A stretch of DNA of 48,507 nt. Source: Elusimicrobiota bacterium (GTDB taxonomy: Bacteria > Elusimicrobiota > Elusimicrobia > UBA1565 > UBA9628). This document shows positions 43,111 through 48,507 of this stretch, one piece after another. The stretch covers positions 1 to 48,507 of the forward strand of contig JACRDS010000094.1 of the NCBI GenBank assembly GCA_016212825.1, given 5' to 3'. Each line of letters begins with the position of its first letter. The stretch's first letter is position 1. The position numbers and the translations under genes are program-made. Below the pieces are notes generated by a model. The model did no database searches, had not been told where the DNA came from, and was given only the letters and a program-made list of their open reading frames with translations.

Positions 43111-43170
43111 TATAATGGCTACAGCGCTTGCCGCGCCGGAAAAGACCACCCGCCTGCAACCGAGGGAAGC
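43111..43170 (+). promoter_or_regulatory. Promoter and leader of the fused oxidoreductase gene
   Basis: TATAAT (43111-43116) with only a weak -35 match, then about 50 bases of leader and a GAGGGA ribosome binding site (about 43162-43167) before ATG 43175. An ATG at 43115 lies inside the -10 box and cannot be the start of this transcript. Confidence 0.6.
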
Positions 43171-43174
43171 CCCC

Positions 43175-45667
43175 ATGAGCGATGTAAAGCCTCTTTTCAT
43201 GACCGACGCCCAACTGGCCAACGAGCTGGCCAAGTGCGAGTACTGCGCCGAAAAGCCGTGCCAGCAAGGCTGTCCGGCGGACTGCTCCCCGGCCGATTTC
43301 ATCATGGCAGCCATGAAGGGCGAGACCTCCGACTACAAGCGCGCTGCGGCCGTGATCATGGGCCACAACCCGTTGGGCGGCGTGTGCGGCGCGGTCTGCC
43401 CGGACAAGCACTGCATGGCCCGCTGCTCGCACAAGGAGTTCGACGCCCCGCTCAACATCCCGGCCATCCAGGCCACCATCGTGCAGAAGGCCAAGGACCT
43501 GGGCGTCATGCCTCGCTTCGAGCTGGCCAAGCCCAACGGCAAGAAGGTCGCGGTGGTGGGCGCGGGCCCGGCCGGGTTGGGCGCGGCTGCTTTGCTGGCC
43601 CAAAAAGGCTATGCCGTGGACGTCTTCGACACGGACGCGCGCGCGGGCGGCATGTGCAACCTCATCCCGGACTTCCGCCTGGACAAGCGCGTCCTGGACA
43701 CGGACATCGACTTTTTGCGCTCCTTGGGCCGCATCGCATTCAAGCTCGGCAGGAAGGTGCCGGCCCCGGCCGAACTCGCGGCCAAGTACGACGCGGTGGT
43801 GGTGGCCTCGGGCCTGGACAACCCCATCCGCCTGGGCATCCCGGGCGAGGAGGTCTCGGTCAACTGGTTCTCCTACCTCAAGGACCCGGCCAAGCACCCG
43901 GTCAAGGGCCGGCGCGTGGCCGTCATCGGCGGCGGGGCCGTGGCCGCGGACTGCGCCGAGACGGCGGCGGAGCAGGGCGCGGCCTCGGTCGAGCTCTTCT
44001 GCCTGGAGAAGCTCGGCGAGATGCCGCTGACCGCCAAGGAGATGAAGGGCCTGCTCGACACGGGCGCGCAGATCACCGGCCGCATCAGCCTCGGAGCCAT
44101 CATCGTCAAGTCGGGCAAGGCCGCGGGCCTGCATACCGTCAAGGTGGCCCTGCCCAAGGGCAAGAGGTTCCACCCCCGCGAGGTCAAGCCCCTCCTGGGG
44201 ACGGACGCGCACCGCCATGACATCGACTTCGTCATCATCGCCATCGGCAGCCGCCCGACCTTCAAGGTGGAGCCGCACAAGGGCGTGTTCTTCGCGGGCG
44301 ACATGGAGAACGGCCCCACCACCGTGGTGGAGGCCGTGGCCGCGGGCAAGAACGCGGCCCTGGAGCTCGACGCCGCTCTGAGCAAGGGGCCCAAGCCCGC
44401 CATCGAGCGCAAGGTCAAGAGCCATACGGTGCTGCCCGGCCGCCGGCTCCTGCCGGTGCCCTTGGAGACAAGCTTCTTCGGCCGCGCCATCCATTCCCCC
44501 TTCCTGCTTTCCGCCGCGCCGCCCTCGGACGGCTACGAGCAGATGAAGAAGGCCTACGAGGCGGGCTGGCCGGGCGGGGTCATGAAGACCGCCTTCGATG
44601 GAGCGCCCATCCACATCCCGTCCGAGTACATGTTCGCCTTCACGCAGTCGACCTACGCCAACTGCGACAACGTGTCCGGGCATCATCTCGAGCGCGTGCG
44701 CCGCGAGGTCGAGCGCCTCGTCAAGGAGTACCCGGACCGGCTCACCATGGCCTCCACCGGCGGCCCGGTGACGGGCAACGACGAGTCCGACAAGAAGGGT
44801 TGGCAGTCCAATACGAAGAAACTCGAGGACTGCGGCGTCATGGGCATCGAGTACAGCCTCTCCTGCCCGCAGGGCGGCGACGGGACCAAGGGCGACATCG
44901 TCAGCCAGGACGCGGAGCTCACGGCCAAGATCATCGGCTGGGTGCTCGACATGGGAGACCCGGATATCCCGAAGCTCTTCAAGCTCACGGCCGCGGTGAC
45001 CGCGATCTATCCCATCATGGCGGCCATCAAAGGTGTCCTGGCCCGGCACCGCAACGCCAAGGCGGGCGTGACTTTGGCCAACACCTTCCCCACCTTGGCC
45101 TTCCGCAAGGGGCAGAAGGCCTCCTGGGAGGAGGGCGTGGTGGTGGGCATGAGCGGCGAAGGGGTCATCCCGATCTCCAACCTGACCTTGGCCAATGTCT
45201 CGCGCATGGGCGTGGCCGTGTCGGGCAACGGCGGGCCCATGGACTACAAGTCCGCGGCGGACTTCCTGGCCCTGGGGGCCAAGACCGTGCAGTTCTGCAC
45301 CGTGGTGATGAAGCAGGGCTACGGCGTCATCGACGAACTGCACTCGGGCGTCTCGCACCTGATGGAGGCGCGCGGCCTTTCGTCCATGGACCAGCTCATC
45401 GGCCGGGCCCTGCCCGACCCCATCCGGGGCTTCATGGAGCTCTCCTCGGTCAAGAAGATATCGCAGGTCCAGCCGGAGCTGTGCATGCACTGCGGCAACT
45501 GCACGCGCTGTCCGTATCTGGCCATCAGCCTGGACAAGGACAAGGTGCCGCAGACCGACCCGGAGCGCTGCGTGGGCTGCTCCATCTGCAGCCAGAAGTG
45601 CTTCTCCGGCGCCCTGTCCATGCGCGAGCGGACCCAGAAAGAGCTCGCCGTCCTCCAGGAGGCCTGA
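43175..45667 (+). CDS. Fused PreT-PreA / dihydropyrimidine-dehydrogenase-like flavo-iron-sulfur oxidoreductase
   Basis: Product of 830 residues. N-terminal GltD/PreT-like part: Cys cluster CEYCAEKPCQQGC and CGAVCPDKHC for [4Fe-4S], FAD fold VAVVGAGPAGLGAAALLAQK, and NAD(P) fold VAVIGGGAVAADCAETAAEQ. C-terminal PreA-like FMN barrel with active-site Cys region YSLSCPQGGDGTKGD and SGNGGPMDYKSAADF, followed by two [4Fe-4S] motifs CMHCGNCTRCP and CVGCSICSQKC. The domain order matches eukaryotic dihydropyrimidine dehydrogenase, which reduces uracil and thymine. The exact substrate is uncertain; the neighbouring SsnA-type hydrolase suggests purine or pyrimidine base turnover. Confidence 0.88.
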   Translation: MSDVKPLFMTDAQLANELAKCEYCAEKPCQQGCPADCSPADFIMAAMKGETSDYKRAAAVIMGHNPLGGVCGAVCPDKHCMARCSHKEFDAPLNIPAIQATIVQKAKDLGVMPRFELAKPNGKKVAVVGAGPAGLGAAALLAQKGYAVDVFDTDARAGGMCNLIPDFRLDKRVLDTDIDFLRSLGRIAFKLGRKVPAPAELAAKYDAVVVASGLDNPIRLGIPGEEVSVNWFSYLKDPAKHPVKGRRVAVIGGGAVAADCAETAAEQGAASVELFCLEKLGEMPLTAKEMKGLLDTGAQITGRISLGAIIVKSGKAAGLHTVKVALPKGKRFHPREVKPLLGTDAHRHDIDFVIIAIGSRPTFKVEPHKGVFFAGDMENGPTTVVEAVAAGKNAALELDAALSKGPKPAIERKVKSHTVLPGRRLLPVPLETSFFGRAIHSPFLLSAAPPSDGYEQMKKAYEAGWPGGVMKTAFDGAPIHIPSEYMFAFTQSTYANCDNVSGHHLERVRREVERLVKEYPDRLTMASTGGPVTGNDESDKKGWQSNTKKLEDCGVMGIEYSLSCPQGGDGTKGDIVSQDAELTAKIIGWVLDMGDPDIPKLFKLTAAVTAIYPIMAAIKGVLARHRNAKAGVTLANTFPTLAFRKGQKASWEEGVVVGMSGEGVIPISNLTLANVSRMGVAVSGNGGPMDYKSAADFLALGAKTVQFCTVVMKQGYGVIDELHSGVSHLMEARGLSSMDQLIGRALPDPIRGFMELSSVKKISQVQPELCMHCGNCTRCPYLAISLDKDKVPQTDPERCVGCSICSQKCFSGALSMRERTQKELAVLQEA

Positions 45668-45671
45668 GTTT

Positions 45672-45721
45672 GGGGACACAATGCTTAATTCGGTCATCGG
45701 GGAAATAAGTATTGTGTCCCC
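45672..45721. repeat. REP-like palindrome, GGGGACACAATRCTTA family
   Basis: Arms GGGGACACAATGCTTAATT (45672-45690) and AAATAAGTATTGTGTCCCC (45703-45721) match at 16 of 19 positions around a 12-base loop. It fills the gap between the oxidoreductase stop and the ribosome binding site of the SsnA-type gene. This kind of terminal sequence is what REP-associated tyrosine transposases (RAYTs) act on; no such transposase gene is in the window. Confidence 0.75.
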
Positions 45722-45744
45722 GAATTCAACGGAGGTCTGAAGCC

Positions 45745-47076
45745 ATGGCCCGCAACATCCTGATCAAGAACGGCATCATCGTCACCTTGGGCGATGAGAA
45801 CAGGGTCCTCTACGACCATGCTCTCCTGATCCAGGACGGGCTCATCAAGAAGATCGCGCCCAAGGGGGCCTTCCGGGGCAAGTACGCCAAGGTCATCGAC
45901 GCCGAGGGCAAGGTGGTCATGCCCGGCTTCATCAATTCGCACATGCACTTTTACAGCACCATGGTGCGCGGGTTGGGGAAAGCCGCTCCAGCCAAGGACT
46001 TCCAGGAGGTGCTGGAGCACCTCTGGTGGCGGCTGGACAAGAAGCTCACGGTGGAGGACTCCTATTACAGCGCGGTCCTGCCCTTGATCGACGCGGTCAA
46101 GCGCGGCACCACGACCCTCATCGACCACCACGCCAGCCCCTTCGCGGCCAGAGGCTCCCTCAATAAGATCGCCCAGGCGGTCAAGGAGGTCGGCCTGCGG
46201 GCCTCCCTGTGCTACGAGCTCTCGGACCGCGACGGCGCCAAGGTCGCGCAGGACGGCATCGACGAGAACGTGGCCTTCATCAGGAAGTGCGCCAAGGACA
46301 AGGACCCTCAGCTCAAAGGCCTATTCGGCCTCCATGCGTCCTTCACGATCAAAGACTCCACCCTGGAAAAGGCCTCCGCGGCCGGCCGCGAGCTGGGCGC
46401 GGGCTTCCACGTGCACACGGCCGAGGCCAAGTCCGACCAGGACTACAACATCAACAACTTCAACATGCGCGTGGTCCAGCGCCTCAACAAGTTCGGCATA
46501 CTCGGCCCCAAGACCATCGCCGCGCACTGCGTGCACGTCGACGAGGACGAGATGAACATGCTGCGCGACACGGGCACGGCCGTGGCCCACAACCCGCAGT
46601 CCAACATGAACAACGCGGTCGGGGTGGCGGACATCGTCAAGATGTGCCAGAAGGGCATCCTGGTCGGGCTGGGCACGGACGCCATGACCGTGAACATGCT
46701 CGAGGAGGTGCGCGTCGCCCTGTGGGCCCAGCACCTCTCGCACAACAACCCGAGCGTGGGCTTCATGGAGGCGCTGGGGACCTTGATGTTCAACAACGCC
46801 AAGATCGCCAACCGCTACTGGGACCCCAAGGTCGGCGTCCTGCAGGAGGGCTTCGCGGCGGACGTCATCCTCATGGACTACTGGCCGCCCACGCCCTTCG
46901 ACGAGAACACCTTCCTGGGCCACCTGGGCTTCGGGATCTCGCAGTCCTTCGTGGACACCACCATCTGCGGCGGCAAGGTGCTCATGGAGAATAAGGAACT
47001 CAAGATCGGCCTGGACGAGGAGGAAGTCGCGGCCAAGTCGCGGGAGCTCTCCAAGAAGCTCTGGGCCCGGTTCTGA
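45745..47076 (+). CDS. ssnA: SsnA-type amidohydrolase
   Basis: Product of 443 residues. Amidohydrolase superfamily with metal ligands in VMPGFINSHMHFYSTMVRG (H-x-H), FHVHTAEAKSD, AAHCVHVDEDEM and LVGLGTDAM (Asp). The FQEVLEHLWWRLDKKLTVED and TTTLIDHHASPFAARGSL segments are diagnostic of the SsnA group, which in many bacteria lies in selenium-dependent or anaerobic purine/pyrimidine degradation clusters. Its exact reaction is not established. ATG preceded by GGAGGT seven bases upstream; the longer frame would start inside the REP palindrome. It is probably cotranscribed with the upstream oxidoreductase. Confidence 0.92.
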   Translation: MARNILIKNGIIVTLGDENRVLYDHALLIQDGLIKKIAPKGAFRGKYAKVIDAEGKVVMPGFINSHMHFYSTMVRGLGKAAPAKDFQEVLEHLWWRLDKKLTVEDSYYSAVLPLIDAVKRGTTTLIDHHASPFAARGSLNKIAQAVKEVGLRASLCYELSDRDGAKVAQDGIDENVAFIRKCAKDKDPQLKGLFGLHASFTIKDSTLEKASAAGRELGAGFHVHTAEAKSDQDYNINNFNMRVVQRLNKFGILGPKTIAAHCVHVDEDEMNMLRDTGTAVAHNPQSNMNNAVGVADIVKMCQKGILVGLGTDAMTVNMLEEVRVALWAQHLSHNNPSVGFMEALGTLMFNNAKIANRYWDPKVGVLQEGFAADVILMDYWPPTPFDENTFLGHLGFGISQSFVDTTICGGKVLMENKELKIGLDEEEVAAKSRELSKKLWARF

Positions 47077-47083
47077 GCCGTCG

Positions 47084-47194
47084 GTGATACCAGGAAATTC
47101 CGAGGCCGTCCGCGGGGTCCAGATGGTCATCACCCTGTTGATGGGCCTGGCGATCCTGGCGGCCGTGGGCTGGTGGTGCGCGAAAAGTCTGTGA
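47084..47194 (+). CDS. 36-residue single-helix membrane peptide
   Basis: A short frame from GTG 47084 to TGA 47194 with one hydrophobic helix (MVITLLMGLAILAAVGWWCA). Its stop overlaps the GTG of the next gene as GTGA, the arrangement used by real operon genes throughout this window, and it starts eight bases after the ssnA stop. ATG 47123 is an alternative start giving 23 residues. The WW-C-A ending recalls the AWWGWEA of the following proteins, so it may be a remnant or a small partner of them. No function known. Confidence 0.5.
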   Translation: MIPGNSEAVRGVQMVITLLMGLAILAAVGWWCAKSL

Positions 47195-47625
47195 AGGTCA
47201 GACGCGCGCAAAGCCGGTGGAACTGGGGGGACATCGTCGGTTGCGGCTTGGTGGTGCTCTGCCTGTTCGTGCTCCTGCTCTCCTCCGGCTTCCTGGCCTG
47301 GCACATTTGGGAGGCCGGCCGCATGGCGTTCAAGGCCCGGGACTGGCAGGGCCGCTACGCCCGCGGCACCACCCAGGCCTATCACGACGCCGCGCAAGTG
47401 GACCTTGCGTTGGCGCGCACATCCTTGGGGCGGGGGGACACGGCCTCGGCCGAGGCGCGGGCATCCAGCGCCCGGGACAAGCTCGACGCACCCCAGTTCG
47501 CGGGCCGGGGCTCCCCAGCGGACCGCGAACTGCGGAGCCTGGAGGCGGGGCAGGCCGCGAGCTTCCGCCCCATCCGGGTCAAGCGCGCCATGGGACGACT
47601 CGGCAAAGAAGGGGCGGAGAAATGA
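47191..47625 (+). CDS. Single-pass membrane protein, first of a tandem paralogous pair
   Basis: Product of 144 residues. A basic N-terminus and one membrane helix (GCGLVVLCLFVLLLSSGFLA) precede a conserved block: IWEAGRMAFKARDWQGRYA, AYHDAAQVDLALARTSLGRG, EARASSARDKLDAPQ and SFRPIRVKRA. The soluble part is helical, with a TPR-like look (helix-turn-helix with Ala/Leu spacing). No named family is recognised. GTG at 47191 is preferred over an upstream ATG because it overlaps the preceding stop by GTGA; it overlaps the next gene by ATGA. Confidence 0.75.
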   Translation: MKVRRAQSRWNWGDIVGCGLVVLCLFVLLLSSGFLAWHIWEAGRMAFKARDWQGRYARGTTQAYHDAAQVDLALARTSLGRGDTASAEARASSARDKLDAPQFAGRGSPADRELRSLEAGQAASFRPIRVKRAMGRLGKEGAEK

Positions 47626-48107
47626 AGGTCTACGCGTACAAGTCCGGCTTCTGGTCCAGGCTCTGGGACGATGAGTTCGGCTGGCTCTCCCGCTGCACCT
47701 GGTCCGAAATCTTCTTCGGCTGCATCGTCTGCCTGCCCCTGCTGCTCATGCTCTTCGGGCTGACTCTGGCCATGGCTTGGTGGGGCTGGGAGGCCGCCCG
47801 CATGGCGTTCAAGGCCCGGGACTGGCAGCGGCGCTACGCGGCCGGGAACACCGAGGCCTATCACGGCGCGGCCGTCGTGGACCTTGAACTCGCGCGCCAG
47901 GCCCTGCAGAAGGGGGATGTATCAAGAGCCGAGGCTCGGGCGTCCGGCGCCCGAGACAAGCTCGACTCGCCCCAGGCGCCGGCCGGCTCGACGCCGGCGA
48001 CCCGCGGCCTCAAGGCTCTCGAGGAGCAGGAATCCCCGCGCTTCCGGCCCATCCGGCTCAAGCGCGCCAAGGACCGGCTGGGCCGCGAAGGCGCGGAGAC
48101 CCGTTAG
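47622..48107 (+). CDS. Single-pass membrane protein, second of the tandem pair
   Basis: Product of 161 residues, a clear duplicate of the preceding one: WEAARMAFKARDWQRRYAAG, AYHGAAVVDLELARQALQKG, EARASGARDKLDSPQ and RFRPIRLKRAKDRLG recur in the same order. Its N-terminus is different and longer (aromatic, KSGFWSRLWDDEFGWLSRC) before the helix IVCLPLLLMLFGLTLAMAWW. Function unknown. ATG overlaps the stop of the first copy (ATGA); its end overlaps the convergent VOC gene by four bases. Confidence 0.75.
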   Translation: MKVYAYKSGFWSRLWDDEFGWLSRCTWSEIFFGCIVCLPLLLMLFGLTLAMAWWGWEAARMAFKARDWQRRYAAGNTEAYHGAAVVDLELARQALQKGDVSRAEARASGARDKLDSPQAPAGSTPATRGLKALEEQESPRFRPIRLKRAKDRLGREGAETR

Positions 48108-48507
48108 GCCTTGGCCGTCTGCAGGAAGAACTCCTTGGCTCCTTCCGCTATCTCCTTGGGCGTGAGGTCCTTCTTGTGCGTGGCCACGGTCCAGACATGG
48201 CCGAAGGGGTCGGTCAGCGCGCCGCACCGGTCTCCCCAGAACATGTCCTTGACGGCCTCCTTCTGCACGCCGCCGGCCGACAGCGCCCTCTTGAACACGG
48301 CGTCGGCGTCGTTGACGTACAGATACAGCCCCACGGTGGTGCCCTTCAGGGCTTGCGGCGACAGGGAGCCGCAGCCGGGCATCTCCTCGCCCAGCATGAA
48401 GATGGAATCCCCTATCTTCAGCTCGGCGTGCACGATCTTGCCGTCCGGTCCCGGCAGGCGGTTGAGCTCGCGCGCGTCGAAGGCCTTCTTGTAGTACTCG
48501 ATGGCCT
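48104..48507 (-). CDS. VOC / PhnB-like protein, 5' end beyond the window
   Basis: The frame is open to the right edge, so the start lies outside; 134 codons are visible. Features of the PhnB-like branch of the vicinal-oxygen-chelate (glyoxalase/bleomycin-resistance) fold: AIEYYKKAFDARELNRLPGP, HAELKIGDSIFMLGEEMP, VGLYLYVNDADAVFKRALSA and DRCGALTDPFGHVWTVATHK. These proteins are small dimeric metalloenzymes or binding proteins with varied substrates; none can be assigned here. An internal ATG at 48433 is not the likely start because the upstream in-frame sequence aligns with the family. Confidence 0.88.
   Translation of the reverse strand, partial: AIEYYKKAFDARELNRLPGPDGKIVHAELKIGDSIFMLGEEMPGCGSLSPQALKGTTVGLYLYVNDADAVFKRALSAGGVQKEAVKDMFWGDRCGALTDPFGHVWTVATHKKDLTPKEIAEGAKEFFLQTAKA

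Noticed and set aside
43115..43174. Upstream ATG for the fused oxidoreductase (20 extra residues)
   Set aside because: This ATG is part of the TATAAT box, so it would lie upstream of the transcript start. ATG 43175 has a GAGGGA site and a family-like N-terminus.
45712..45744. Upstream start for the SsnA-type gene
   Set aside because: It begins inside the REP palindrome; ATG 45745 has a GGAGGT site and aligns with the family.

Overview
This is a gene-dense, GC-rich (roughly two-thirds G+C) bacterial chromosome segment. Proteins for an outer membrane (LptE, LolC/E-LolD, MltB-type transglycosylase, several Sec-exported proteins) mark a diderm. Gene order leuS-lptE-holA, the protein-arginine kinase pair McsA/McsB, an S46 dipeptidyl-peptidase and dispersed REP-like palindromes would fit an Elusimicrobiota-like lineage. 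That assignment is an inference from general character and cannot be proved without a database search. I saw no rRNA, tRNA, CRISPR array, integrase or complete insertion sequence.

Layout. 1-3.6 kb: uvrC (lacking its C-terminal helix-hairpin-helix end), rpsT, holA and lptE. 3.6-10.5 kb: leuS; then a minus-strand operon of an exported metallophosphatase, a membrane protein with a spermidine-synthase-like domain, and an AmmeMemoRadiSam-type radical SAM enzyme with an N-terminal signal or anchor. 10.6-19.4 kb: a MltB-type lytic transglycosylase; then two paralogous exported proteins sharing an N-terminal domain of about 225 residues, with different C-terminal regions that each carry an HExxH motif. 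Each is followed directly by a small membrane protein, and both share a dyad around the start codon. An S46 peptidase and a SUI1/YciH protein lie upstream. 19.5-24.6 kb: a probable outer-membrane protein, an esterase, murQ, an alpha/beta hydrolase with Asp at the nucleophile position, ndk, and an unknown. 24.6-29.8 kb: a surface-glycan-like cluster of two polytopic membrane proteins (one interrupted by an in-frame amber codon) and an SGNH hydrolase. 29.8-36.2 kb: a small exported protein, two CheY-like receivers, lysS, lolC/E, lolD, ilvE-like and xth, in a tightly overlapping plus-strand run. 36.3-43 kb: mgtE, mcsA-mcsB, a DUF47 protein, a coiled-coil protein, cyclophilin, tdh and a formylglycine-generating-enzyme-like protein. 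43-48.5 kb: a fused dihydropyrimidine-dehydrogenase-like oxidoreductase with an SsnA-type amidohydrolase, a 36-residue membrane peptide, two tandem paralogous membrane proteins, and a VOC-family protein cut by the window edge.

Gene expression. Many first genes of operons have a -10 box (TATAAT, TAGAAT, TAGGAT and similar) ending exactly six bases before the start codon, with no Shine-Dalgarno sequence. This implies leaderless mRNAs. Internal operon genes instead use 4-base stop/start overlaps (ATGA, GTGA, possibly CTGA). At least three families of REP-like palindromes sit in the few intergenic gaps.

The strongest candidate for something undescribed is the pair of HExxH proteins with small membrane partners at 11.9-16.9 kb. 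They look like polymorphic-toxin or secreted-protease modules with possible immunity or membrane partners. This reading rests on architecture alone.
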